The translations under genes were made by a program, and so were the position numbers. Of a stretch of DNA of 64,000 bases, positions 18,911 to 28,011 are shown one piece after another. How positions within the stretch are numbered: position 1 is the first letter of the stretch; each line of letters begins with the position of its first letter. The notes beneath the pieces are model-generated. The model ran no database searches. It worked only from the letters and a program-made list of their open reading frames with translations, and was not told where the DNA came from. Origin of the DNA: JAEWSN01 sp942493335. Its GTDB lineage: Bacteria > Bacillota > Clostridia > DSM-8532. The stretch lies in contig OW818693.1 in the NCBI GenBank assembly GCA_942493335.1, forward strand, positions 2,790,001-2,854,000. Direction: 5' to 3'.

Positions 18911-19741
18911 TTAACGTTTAAGAAATGTTAAGCACTTCATTCCCGTCTTATGGCCCTTAACTTCATGCTTCTCTGTGTAGTCATGCTCCATAACAAGCTT
19001 GTACTTCTCTTCAAGCACTTCGATTATGTTACTTAAACAAAAAAACCATGCGGGATAGCTCGCACGATATATAGAGGGGTGGACAATTTGTTTTGTTATA
19101 ATATCACACCCAATATCGTCATAGTTTATAAGTACTCTGTCAATAATGATTACATCATAATTGAATCCTTGAATATCCTTTAGCAAAGCGATCGGGTTCT
19201 CTATGTATTGCAGAGAACTCCCAAAGAGAATGACATTCGGGTTTGTTTCTTCGTGACACTTATCGATAGCATTATAGAACCATAATTCATTGTCACTGAA
19301 AAACTCCGACCCGCACTTGACATAATGTGGCTGCTCGACTATGTTCCAGCGAATTCTTTCAAGTACAATATGGAACAAATCCGCATTCTGAAAAAAGGCA
19401 CTTCCTAGTGATCCTCCAAAATCAAGTACATTTAAGCAATTCCCATTTCTACTGGCAGCCACAAATAGCCCTGTCAACAACGGATATGAGTACTCCTGTT
19501 TATAGAAGAGAACCGAGTCCCTCTCAAATAGTGCATCTCCACTCTTTACCGCCAATAACGCTGTTTTTACTTTATCAAGGATTACATCGTGTCCATAACT
19601 TGTTGTATCTTTTAGTGCATTGTTCCAAGACTGATAGTTCCCAAAATATCCATATTCCCGCATGCGTGACAAAGAATGAATCGCATCTACCAAAATTGGG
19701 GGAGCAAGCCGTAAGAGAAATCTCTTCATTGATTTATGCAT
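18911..19741 (-). CDS. putative methyltransferase, TIGR04325-like
   Basis: A 276 aa protein resembling the TIGR04325 (LIC12133-type) family of putative methyltransferases found in surface-polysaccharide loci. VLDFGGSLGSAFFQNADLF looks like the SAM-binding motif I, and the segments REYGYFGNYQSWNNALKDT and FGSSLQYIENPIALLKDIQ are characteristic. The start at 19741 follows GGTGAG at a fitting distance. A second Met four codons later lacks its own ribosome binding site. Probable role is methylation of a glycan sugar. The target is unknown. Confidence 0.75.
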   Translation of the reverse strand: MHKSMKRFLLRLAPPILVDAIHSLSRMREYGYFGNYQSWNNALKDTTSYGHDVILDKVKTALLAVKSGDALFERDSVLFYKQEYSYPLLTGLFVAASRNGNCLNVLDFGGSLGSAFFQNADLFHIVLERIRWNIVEQPHYVKCGSEFFSDNELWFYNAIDKCHEETNPNVILFGSSLQYIENPIALLKDIQGFNYDVIIIDRVLINYDDIGCDIITKQIVHPSIYRASYPAWFFCLSNIIEVLEEKYKLVMEHDYTEKHEVKGHKTGMKCLTFLKR

Positions 19742-19865
19742 AAACGCTCACCATATCCACTCCCTGTCAGTTTCTTGTTGTTTTAGGAACCCTGCTACTC
19801 AGTATAACTGTGTGTGCTTATGCATAAAAAATGAGACATCAGCCTTCGATTTCATGAGTACTACA

Positions 19866-20075
19866 TTACACTATATGAACTGACAAGTCCAAATTCGTCA
19901 CTCCAACAATATCTGCATAATCAGCCAAAAACGACCTGCGTAATCGTAATTCAAACTTCTCCATCACTAGTGGTGATCTTAATATGAAAAACACCTTTCC
20001 CTTATTCGAAGTAGTTGCATAACGTCGATTTTGTGTAATATAATCTGGCATTGAAGTTCGGTTGCGAATCACCAC
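19866..20075 (-). CDS. small ORF or gene remnant after the GT2 gene
   Basis: A 69-codon frame starting at GTG GTG, 10 bp after the stop of the glycosyltransferase at 20086, with TTGAGGATAATTAT just upstream as a possible ribosome binding site. The product has alternating charged and hydrophobic residues (KGKVFFILRSPLVMEKFELR) and no signal peptide or membrane segment. I do not recognise it. It could be a small coupled gene or the 3' remnant of a larger one. Confidence 0.3.
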   Translation of the reverse strand: MVIRNRTSMPDYITQNRRYATTSNKGKVFFILRSPLVMEKFELRLRRSFLADYADIVGVTNLDLSVHIV

Positions 20076-20085
20076 ATAATTATCC

Positions 20086-21009
20086 TCAACGGTTCATTTT
20101 TCTGATTCTTTTCTTTATCCTGGCAAATATTGTGGGGTTTTGCTTTCGCATCTCCTTTATCATTGCATCTCGGTTTTTCTGCTTTTGCTCAATATCTATC
20201 GGAAACTGGAATGACAATTTATGCGGTACAATGATATTCGCTTTGATATCTTCTTCCCCACAATGAGTACCACTACCATCAAGACCGATATTGCTTATAA
20301 TTGACTCTCTTGGATATAATGTTAATCCATTATGCTTGAATACTGACCAATACCATCGTATTGCCCATGAATCGATCTTATGCTCCATTTGTGATTTCAG
20401 CATATTGTAGTAGTCACATGCATTGGAAAAGTTGAACTCATAGCGCAACTTATTATTTGTTGTCAGTTCTTCCCATCCGTATGCATCTTTATCAAAATAC
20501 TGCCAGCGGTCAGCCCAAGTCGCCCATGACCAACAGTCTCCAGTCTTAATAAAGTAAAAATCGTCGACTTTATCGCTTCTAGACTTTGTTGTCAATGAGT
20601 ATCCTGTTATGGAGAAAACGCGTGTTTCATTTTTGTATCTTGAAAGCGCTTGGTTCATATATGTCAAGAAACTATTGTCTGTGACAATGTCATCTTCGAG
20701 AACAATAATGCTACCAAACCTATTTACAATGTCAGTAACACCAGATATTACAGATTCTGCCAAACCCATATTCTTGGTTCTTTCAACGATATTCACTGAC
20801 TTGAACCCAATGATACCATTGATATACTCTCTGACAGTGGCGACCTTTGTTATTTCTGCTTCTGTTTTCGCTGCATCAGAGTATATGTACAGATCGCTTC
20901 TGTCGGCTAGTACGTTTCTCTTTAAGGCTTCAATTGTCGCAATCGTATGCTCAATACGATTGTAAACAAACAGTACAATTGGTGCAGTGATCTGTTCCAT
21001 CTTTTTCAC
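20086..21009 (-). CDS. family 2 glycosyltransferase
   Basis: A 307 aa GT-A fold glycosyltransferase. It begins ITAPIVLFVYNRIEHTIATI and has the metal-binding acidic motif in SIIVLEDDIVTDNSFLTYMN, followed by the GDCWSWATWADRW segment typical of a GT2 subgroup in O-antigen and capsule loci. There is no membrane helix. The start codon overlaps the stop of ugd by 4 bp (ATGA), so translation is likely coupled. The donor could be UDP-glucuronic acid from the Ugd next door, but this is only positional inference. Confidence 0.85.
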   Translation of the reverse strand: MKKMEQITAPIVLFVYNRIEHTIATIEALKRNVLADRSDLYIYSDAAKTEAEITKVATVREYINGIIGFKSVNIVERTKNMGLAESVISGVTDIVNRFGSIIVLEDDIVTDNSFLTYMNQALSRYKNETRVFSITGYSLTTKSRSDKVDDFYFIKTGDCWSWATWADRWQYFDKDAYGWEELTTNNKLRYEFNFSNACDYYNMLKSQMEHKIDSWAIRWYWSVFKHNGLTLYPRESIISNIGLDGSGTHCGEEDIKANIIVPHKLSFQFPIDIEQKQKNRDAMIKEMRKQNPTIFARIKKRIRKMNR

Positions 21010-22307
21010 CCCACGATTGTCTTTCTACCAATAGATTCATATACAAATCCACGCCCCGACACATCGCAAAGCTTAAAACAATTTCTCCCATCAAGAACGA
21101 TTGGGTGTTTCATAGACATCTTAAAAATATCTAGATTTACTCGTGTAATCTCTTCCCATTCTGTGAAAATAAAACAAATATCTGCATCCAGAAGAGTATC
21201 TTCTATGCTATGGCAAAAATGTACTGTTTTAGGAAACAGCTCTTCGTAGTTCTTTTCTCCGATAGGGTCATACACACTAATAAAGGCATTATCTTCAAGA
21301 AAAATCGGAATATTTGCGAGCGCAGGTGCTTCACGCAAATCATCAGTCTCTGGCTTGAAAGTTATGCCGAGTATCGCAATTTTTTTGTTACTAAAATCTT
21401 CGTAGTACTTCCTTGACTTTTTAATTAGTACTAGTTTCTGATTTTCATTGATTTCGATTGCCGCTTTGATTGTTTTTATTTCGTAATCATGATAATTGGC
21501 CAACCAATGAAGTGCTTTTGTATCTTTTGGGAAACAGGAACCACCGTAACCAATCCCTGCTTTCAGGAATGATTTCCCTATGCGACTATCATAACCCATC
21601 CCCATTGACACATCCTCAATATCAGCGCCGACGATCTCGCAAAGGTTCGCAATTTCGTTCAAGTAAGATATTTTAAGAGCAAGAAAATCGTTTGATGCAT
21701 ATTTGATCATTTCTGCACTACGGCGGCTCGTAATAATAATATGGCCTTTATATCCGCTATATACTTCCCTCATAACTACTTCAAGTGATGGATCTTCAAC
21801 ACCCACAACAACTCTTGACGCTTGTAAAGTATCCCGAATAGCAGTTCCCTGTGAGAGAAATTCTGGATTTGATATTATGTGCACCCTTAATGTATTCTGT
21901 ACCGCTTTCCTTATTCGCTTCTCAACTTCATCATTCGTTCCGATTGGAACAGTCGACTTTATTACCACAACCACATCACGCTCAACTGCTCTTGAAATTT
22001 GATCAGCAACGGTTAACAGACTATGAAGATTGGCAGATCCATCGCTTTTTTCGGGTGTGCCTACGCAGATAAAAATGACTTCTGCTTGTTGATATGCAGA
22101 CATAAAGTCAGTTGTATATGATAGATTGGCAGCATGCCTTAGCATTAGTTCTACAAGACCAGGCTCGTATATCGGTGTTTTCCCCGCTCGCAACATGTCT
22201 ATTTTTTGCTCATCAACATCAACACATACGACTGAATGCCCATATGAAGCAAAACAGACTGCTGAAACTAGACCAACATATCCTGTGCCCGCAATTGCTA
22301 TTTTCAT
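21006..22307 (-). CDS. ugd: UDP-glucose 6-dehydrogenase
   Basis: Oxidises UDP-glucose to UDP-glucuronate with two NAD+. The 433 aa product has normal length. It has the N-terminal NAD motif (KIAIAGTGYVGLVSAVCFAS), the STVPIGT segment, NPEFLSQGTAIRDTL, and the catalytic cysteine at residue 258 in GYGGSCFPKDTKAL, with the C-terminal UDP-binding domain (GITFKPETDDLREAPA). The ATG at 22307 follows GGAAGG. It is the first intact gene of the minus-strand block that runs to 9.8 kb. The stop of a truncated frame abuts its start codon, showing that another gene once preceded it. Confidence 0.95.
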   Translation of the reverse strand: MKIAIAGTGYVGLVSAVCFASYGHSVVCVDVDEQKIDMLRAGKTPIYEPGLVELMLRHAANLSYTTDFMSAYQQAEVIFICVGTPEKSDGSANLHSLLTVADQISRAVERDVVVVIKSTVPIGTNDEVEKRIRKAVQNTLRVHIISNPEFLSQGTAIRDTLQASRVVVGVEDPSLEVVMREVYSGYKGHIIITSRRSAEMIKYASNDFLALKISYLNEIANLCEIVGADIEDVSMGMGYDSRIGKSFLKAGIGYGGSCFPKDTKALHWLANYHDYEIKTIKAAIEINENQKLVLIKKSRKYYEDFSNKKIAILGITFKPETDDLREAPALANIPIFLEDNAFISVYDPIGEKNYEELFPKTVHFCHSIEDTLLDADICFIFTEWEEITRVNLDIFKMSMKHPIVLDGRNCFKLCDVSGRGFVYESIGRKTIVG

Positions 22308-22463
22308 TTATTTACCTTCCACATCACGATAAACTGCGTTGCTCCTAGTCTTTGCATAAAACAAGTACCATAACCGAGAAAGATAGCGATGCTTCTTGCA
22401 ATTCTCTGCTTTACTTATTCCAACTTCAAGAGATTCTACCATGATAATATTGGGCCAGAAGAC
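22308..22463 (-). pseudogene. 3' remnant of a lost gene upstream of ugd
   Basis: Translating the minus strand gives an open frame from an in-frame stop at 22464-22466 to TAA at 22308-22310, immediately before the ugd ATG. The 51 residues include SLEVGISKAENCKKHRYLSR and LWYLFYAKTRSNAVYRDVEG, basic and aromatic, which looks like a real protein C-terminus and not noise. I cannot assign a family. Upstream of it the DNA is decayed, so the likely reading is a coding gene truncated at the edge of the rearranged island. Confidence 0.45.
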
Positions 22464-24079
22464 TTACTGATCGTTTAACCGAAGGGCATCCAAAGCAAAG
22501 CCTTCAACATCAACAGTCTTAATGTCGATTTGTTTGCTTAGCAGAATATGCTTCAACAGTACCCTCTTCAACATAACCACACCAATCTGTTTCGCCCCGA
22601 TAAACTTAAATATCCATTCTTAACTCTACTATCAACCGCTGGTTCACCAAATGAGTTATCTGCAAGTCAACTAATATAGTGTTATGTTAGGCATAATTAT
22701 CCTTCCCTATGGCTCAATCATGACATATGTTCTGCGGTTTGACCTTGCTTGATTTCCCATGAACTTTGCCAAGTATCAAAATTAACGCCACGCCAACCCT
22801 CGCTGAAATAAATATGCCTTTGATAATCTTAATGGAGGATGAGCAATGACATCAACATAGTATCTTTTTTATCACTTGATATTAACAGATTCCCAACCAA
22901 TGTCAACTGTTTGAGCATTATCAACCATTACTCTCGCATGAATCCTTCTTTTCCTGTTTTGGGCCTTTCTTGAGTGACTCAAGTTATGCAAACTGTAATC
23001 CCCATAGCACCCCACGAAGAAAAGATTTCAATGAGTAAGTAGAACTTGAAGCCTCGATACCCGGTCATTCACAACGGTACTGGTGGTACAACACGCGACA
23101 ACCTACTATATCGTTTTCCGAAGTGATCGCCACTCAGCGTCCTCCTTACAGGAAAGATATTACATCTCATCGTAGTAGTGACTTCTTCATCAGCATCATA
23201 TGCACAGTATGGAACGTTTTTACCGGCTGGGGCGCCGGCCAATAGAGAATGAGTACTGGGTTTATGACATCACCAGCCTTTCAACCTACTCTGCAGGCCT
23301 AAAGCATGCACTATATGGCAAGAACATTTGTCACCTATAAACATAAGTGACTCTTCGTCTGCGGAAAGATTCCCATATAAGCGAAAATGGCCTGAATGAA
23401 GCCATTCCAGTAGCTTATGTTCTGGTGCTCCAGTGCCGCTATCTTCAGAGTATGCTCTCTTCTACTCCGATATCCAGCGCAACCGGCTGTCTGGCAAGAG
23501 AGAAGACCGCTTGTATGGAATCACGATGTCCATCAGTTCATGATGGATTCGCCAGCAGGATGCTGTCATACAGCAGAAGCGCCTCAAGGATAGGCAAACT
23601 TATCATCGTTATCGAGTATGCAGTAATGATAGCGGATTCCAATACACTTGAGCCCACTGCCGCACTCAGGAGAAAGAACAGAACTACCACTCCTGATAAA
23701 AAGCAGAAGCTTCTCTACCATATCCCTTTCGCAATAAAGATCCCTTGCTAGATAATAACCATGATTATTGGTTGTAGCGTCCCTGTCATCCTCTCTGCTA
23801 CGAACAGATGGTGACGAACATGGGGTCGCCATTTCCTTCTTGTGGCCATTGTATCTGACAATTTTTGGACTGGCAACCAGGTCAGCTTTCGGCCACACTG
23901 TTGCGTCGACAACAAGCGACCAGAAATCAACGATGAATCGCAATGAGAAAACATAATTATGATTGTTCACCCTTTTCTAGGCCGATCCTTCACTTGAGCT
24001 CCTTCTGTTGACGCACGAATAGTATCCATGTAATGATATATATGTAGAAGCATGAATTCCCAATAGGAGGAGATAAATA
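22464..24079. other. decayed non-coding stretch with transposase remnants
   Basis: About 1.6 kb without an intact gene. On the plus strand 23233-23340 encodes RRPIENEYWVYDITSLSTYS followed by AGLKHALYGKN and then a stop, which resembles the conserved core of IS1634-type DDE transposases. Other open frames here (for example 23584-23970 on the minus strand, with a DLYCERDMVEKLL segment) look like shifted pieces of transposases. Stops and frame changes are frequent, so nothing is functional. Confidence 0.5.
23233..23340 (+). mobile_element. IS1634-like transposase fragment
   Basis: A 35-residue open stretch containing ENEYWVYDITSLSTYS and LYGKN. Intact IS1634-family transposases have a very similar YDTTS-S-YS segment carrying the first catalytic Asp, followed by a YGKN-like stretch. 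Here it ends in a stop and lacks the following INLALLFGE-type region. The family call is from memory of the motif. Confidence 0.45.
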
Positions 24080-24919
24080 ATGAAATATGCAGAGAAGGAA
24101 GGCATGAAAGGGTTGATTGTGTCATTGAAGACGCAACTCAAACGAAATAACTTGTTTCGAAAATTCTACAACTTACTTTTACCCTTGAATAATTTTTGTC
24201 AATTTAAATTAATATTTGCGATAAAGCAATATTATTGGTTCATAAAGTCGTTTTCTCAATATAAAAAAATGGACCTGAATTCGAAATTTGAGACTATTGA
24301 GTTTTATCCGTGTCTGTCTGATAATTTGACATATACTCCACTGGAACCTACTTATTTTTTTCAAGACTGTTGGGCTGCGAGTAAAATATTTGAGCTAAAA
24401 CCAGCTCATCATTATGATGTTGGAAGTTCTGCTAAAACTATGGGGCTTTTGTCACAATTCGTACCCATAACCATGATAGATATTAGGCCGATTGAACTTG
24501 AATTGGAGAATTTACATTTTATACGGGGTTCGATATTGGAACTTCCATTTGAAGATAATTCAATTGAGTCCTTGTCATCTCTTTGTGTCGTTGAGCATAT
24601 AGGACTCGGAAGATACGGAGACCCAATTGATCAATTTGGCAGTGAAAAGGCTATTAGCGAGCTAAAAAGAGTTGTAAAAATAGGTGGGGTACTTTTGTTT
24701 AGCGTGCCCGTAGATAAGGAAAACAAAACATATTTCAATGCCCATAGAGCCTTTACAAGAGAATATGTTATGGAATTATTTTGTAATTTTGAACTTATAG
24801 AGGAAAAATACCACTATGGTACAAAAACATATAGTTGCTACAGCGAAAATATGGGGTTTGGCACCGGCTTATACATGTTTAGAAAGAGCATTCCTGTAAT
24901 GAACTCTAACGGACTTTGA
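24080..24919 (+). CDS. DUF268 family putative SAM methyltransferase
   Basis: A 279 aa protein with an AT-rich coding sequence, unlike the minus-strand genes on either side. Residues about 110-215 carry the DUF268/methyltransferase features: YDVGSSAKTMGLLSQF (SAM motif I region), MIDIRPIELELENL, LPFEDNSIESLSSLCVVEHI and GLGRYGDPIDQFGSEKAISE, then GGVLLFSVPVDKE. The N-terminal 80 residues are basic and aromatic. The ATG follows AGGAGGAGATAAATA, a strong ribosome binding site. It stands alone between two decayed stretches. It probably methylates a polysaccharide component, which is inferred from the context. Confidence 0.8.
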   Translation: MKYAEKEGMKGLIVSLKTQLKRNNLFRKFYNLLLPLNNFCQFKLIFAIKQYYWFIKSFSQYKKMDLNSKFETIEFYPCLSDNLTYTPLEPTYFFQDCWAASKIFELKPAHHYDVGSSAKTMGLLSQFVPITMIDIRPIELELENLHFIRGSILELPFEDNSIESLSSLCVVEHIGLGRYGDPIDQFGSEKAISELKRVVKIGGVLLFSVPVDKENKTYFNAHRAFTREYVMELFCNFELIEEKYHYGTKTYSCYSENMGFGTGLYMFRKSIPVMNSNGL

Positions 24920-25799
24920 ACAACGAGAAGCCACCTCATATACTAGAATTGTGCCAAACCTCACAAGCAAAAACGGCATCAAGTCAAGTGACGCTGAAGC
25001 CCTCAAAATGAAGACTACAAAATGCGAAGATTATCAACAGACTGCAGTAACATTAGTCATTGGATTCGACATCGGGAGGCCCCCACTACGCAAGAGCCTT
25101 CGACAACAGAGGGACTGAACTGATTCTGTGACACCACTGACTGATTTGAGCCCTTTGACATGTGGAAGCATAACAGTATACAACAGTATGGGAAGACCGA
25201 GGTTCGGGTAGGCTTCGAGCATACGGGACACTACTGGTTCGCTGAAACAAACAAATAACAAAGCAACGCTAAAATGGGTTGCCCATATCTTGTGGGGGAA
25301 CTCAAGCAACTTGATATGTAGCTTGAGTTCCTCCATGAGGATTGGCAGCGGTCCTGAACACGGGTTACCTAAGACCGTGAGTTTACCGATCAACTCTACG
25401 ATTATCTGGTAAAAGAAAGGATCGACAGCGGTTATGTCTGCCCAGGGAGAAACTCTATATGAAAATCAGTAACTTGTAAAAGGACATAATCGACATCGCA
25501 ACGGGCAACCTCATCTAGCCGCATTGTGCTCCGATTATCCGTTGTGTTGATGCTGTAGTTCCTTTGCCACTCATTTCACAAGAAGAAGAAGAGAACGAGA
25601 CACACTCTGAGATATAGTAAGTGGCGAAGCTACTTCAGACATGTATACTTCTAAAACTTGCATTGTGAATGCATACTGGTAGAAAAGAATGTCGGAAAGC
25701 AGCGTGTGTGAATACGGTAAACACGAAATAATGAGGAGCTGGTGGTCACACACGACTACTCTTTAACAGTGGAAAGGCGTAAACGCTAATGGAGATTTC
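24920..25799. other. decayed stretch with IS110-like transposase remnant
   Basis: No intact gene in 880 bp. The plus strand from about 25040 to 25450 reads, across frame changes, as pieces of an IS110-type transposase (see the entry at 25043). The remainder up to the flippase start at 25800 has no recognisable content. The sequence TTAATGGAGATTTC-like just before 25800 gives only a weak ribosome binding site for the flippase. Confidence 0.5.
25043..25300 (+). mobile_element. IS110-family transposase remnant
   Basis: In three frames the plus strand encodes VIGFDIG, then HYARAFDNRGTELIL, then QYGKTEVRVGFEHTGHYWFA, in the order found at the N-terminus of IS110 transposases (catalytic D in GIDI, later a G-EPTGHYW segment). 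Stops and at least two frameshifts separate the pieces, so it is inactive. Ends of the element are not identifiable. Confidence 0.6.
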
Positions 25800-27086
25800 A
25801 TGAAATACATAAAAGCAGGAATTATTAAGTACATAAAAGGCAATGAGATTTTCGATAGATTCCTAAAGATATTCAGTGTTGATGTTTTGGTTAAGGCTTC
25901 AGGATTCTTATTATTTCCCGTCTACTTAAGCTTTATGACACAATCAGAATATGGATTGTACAGTTATTTAGTGGCTGCAATAGGCACAATATCTTTGGTG
26001 TTGAATTTCGGGCTTTATATAGCACAGTCAAAACTTTATCATGTTTACACCGGCAAAGAAAGAAGAAAATTACTATTCACACTGAATGTGCTTCTGTTTT
26101 TTCTTTTAACTATATCAATAGGGATTCTTTATTTTAGCGGTTATGATTACAGCTTGATTAACTACCTAATTAAGAGCAACATAGATTATAGCAGTTACAG
26201 AAATCTTCTTTTTTTGGGAATACTAGTTTCAATATATTCCTTTATGCTATATAACTTTTATATGACCTCAGAAAAGATACAAATAGTACAGAAGTATAAT
26301 GTATTGAGATTGATAATAGTAAATGGTGTGGTTTTATACATGCTATATCAGAAAAGTAGTGACAGCGTGCTAATAAGAATTCAATATGCCTATGTTGCTG
26401 AGTTAGCAATTGATTTGATATTTTATGCAGGCTATATAAAAGAAATGTATTTTGAGTTTGATATTAAAATGGCTATACGGTGCATGAAAATTGCTTTTCC
26501 GATTTTTTTCGGAGCAATAATAGGCATATTCAGCGGGTTTAGCGATAAATACATTTTGGAGAAATATGTCGGCATGGATGATATGGGGATCTATAGTCTA
26601 GGAAATACTATGGCAGGTATATTATTTACGATTTTTAGTTCGTTTAATAATATTTGGTTGCCATTCTTCTTTAAGGAGAAAGATTTTGAAAAGAACTTAA
26701 AGAGGACTAGAAAAATGTGTTTGACATTGGGTGCTGTTTTTATTGTTTTGGGGCTTGCCTTAATGGCTACGCTATTTGGCTTTATTAGTATTGGGTTGAT
26801 TAGCAATAAGTATTCAAGTGTTTTTGAGATCATGCCTTACTTAATTATAGCCAACATATTAAGTATGATGTCACAAATGTATGGGGTATACCTAATCTAT
26901 TTAGAAAAGCCCGTGATTCAGATAACAATAAATGTATTCTATGCAGCAATTGTCGTCTTGCTAAATACTTTCTTTATATCGAATTATAAGCTAATGGGGG
27001 CGGCGATTTCAGTTATGCTTTCGGCAGGGATATCTTTTATTCTATATGTTTCATTTGTCTATTTTACTAAAAATAAAGTCAAGTAG
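25800..27086 (+). CDS. wzx: Wzx-type polysaccharide flippase
   Basis: A 428 aa polytopic membrane protein of the MOP/polysaccharide-transport superfamily that would flip the undecaprenyl-linked oligosaccharide across the membrane. About twelve hydrophobic segments are visible. The N-terminal FLKIFSVDVLVKASGFLLFP and SQSEYGLYSYLVA-like MTQSEYGLYSYLVAAIGTIS are characteristic, as is FSGFSDKYILEKYVGMDDMG in the middle. The coding sequence is very AT-rich. The next gene starts within 15 bp of its stop, so these are co-transcribed. It is the only flippase in the window. Confidence 0.88.
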   Translation: MKYIKAGIIKYIKGNEIFDRFLKIFSVDVLVKASGFLLFPVYLSFMTQSEYGLYSYLVAAIGTISLVLNFGLYIAQSKLYHVYTGKERRKLLFTLNVLLFFLLTISIGILYFSGYDYSLINYLIKSNIDYSSYRNLLFLGILVSIYSFMLYNFYMTSEKIQIVQKYNVLRLIIVNGVVLYMLYQKSSDSVLIRIQYAYVAELAIDLIFYAGYIKEMYFEFDIKMAIRCMKIAFPIFFGAIIGIFSGFSDKYILEKYVGMDDMGIYSLGNTMAGILFTIFSSFNNIWLPFFFKEKDFEKNLKRTRKMCLTLGAVFIVLGLALMATLFGFISIGLISNKYSSVFEIMPYLIIANILSMMSQMYGVYLIYLEKPVIQITINVFYAAIVVLLNTFFISNYKLMGAAISVMLSAGISFILYVSFVYFTKNKVK

Positions 27087-27100
27087 TGGAGTGTATGCAA

Positions 27101-27976
27101 ATGATTTTTTTCTTCGAAAGTGGTCAGCTCGGTAATCAAATTTTTCAATATGTTTTCTTAAAAAGAATTTCAAGGAAAAATGAAAGAATAGTGTTTTTTG
27201 GATTTGATGAGTTATTCGAAGTATTTTCCGGCATCAAGTATACACATATAAGCAAAAAAAACAGATATACTAGCTATATAATATTCGGGTTACTTAAGCG
27301 CATTTTCTATTTCTTTTCAAACATAAAGATATTTAGAACGGTTATGCAGAATGAGCAGATTATTTCTAATGAAATATGTAGAGTGGATGGCTATAAGGTT
27401 CATAGAGGGCTACTTAATAATGTTAGTTTTGTTAGAGAGGGCTATTTTCAGAATATTGATTATGCAAATAGAGAAATTGTCGATTCGCTGCATATTAAGC
27501 AGCATTACATTAATAAAGCTGCAGAGATAATAGCAGGAATACCTGCTAATTATAAAAAAATATTCGTTCATATTAGGAGAGGTGACTATAGCAAATTCAC
27601 TGTTCATGGAAAAGTAGGGACGGAGCTACCGATAGAGTACTATAATGAATGCATTAGCATAATTCAAGAAAAACATGAAAACGTGTATTTCTACTTTCTC
27701 AGCAACGACAGAAATTATGTTATAGAAAATTTTGTCTCAATTGAAAAAAAAATAGTATCAGACAACAACTATATGGTCGATTTCGCACTAATGACTTTAT
27801 GTGATGGTGGGATTATTTCAAGTAGTACATTTTCCTTTTGGGGGGCATATTTTATGTATTGTAATAAAGGAAGTCTAGACATATATGGACCAAAATATTG
27901 GCTGGGATTTGGTTCAAAGGAATGGTTCCCAGATGGAGTTGAGGCGAATTTTATTAGCTATATTGACTGTCAATAA
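27101..27976 (+). CDS. GT11 alpha-1,2-fucosyltransferase
   Basis: A family 11 glycosyltransferase (about 291 aa) that would transfer L-fucose from GDP-fucose. Motifs are FESGQLGNQIFQYVFLKR at the N-terminus, the donor-binding VHIRRGDYSKF, YFYFLSNDRNYVIENF, and SSSTFSFWGAYFMY near the C-terminus, all in the usual order. The open frame begins with GTG at 27086. The ATG at 27101 is chosen because GGAG lies 9 nt upstream, with another ATG at 27095 possible. The gene follows the flippase closely and is AT-rich. Its donor pathway, gmd-fcl, lies 25 kb away at the left end of the window. Confidence 0.88.
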   Translation: MIFFFESGQLGNQIFQYVFLKRISRKNERIVFFGFDELFEVFSGIKYTHISKKNRYTSYIIFGLLKRIFYFFSNIKIFRTVMQNEQIISNEICRVDGYKVHRGLLNNVSFVREGYFQNIDYANREIVDSLHIKQHYINKAAEIIAGIPANYKKIFVHIRRGDYSKFTVHGKVGTELPIEYYNECISIIQEKHENVYFYFLSNDRNYVIENFVSIEKKIVSDNNYMVDFALMTLCDGGIISSSTFSFWGAYFMYCNKGSLDIYGPKYWLGFGSKEWFPDGVEANFISYIDCQ

Positions 27977-28011
27977 GGAATTTGGACACTAAATACAGAA
28001 GGAGTGATAGA

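Noticed and set aside
23584..23970. 128-codon minus-strand frame in the gap before the DUF268 gene
   Set aside because: No ribosome binding site. Only short pieces resemble a transposase, in a region full of stops, so it is treated as decayed DNA and not as a gene.
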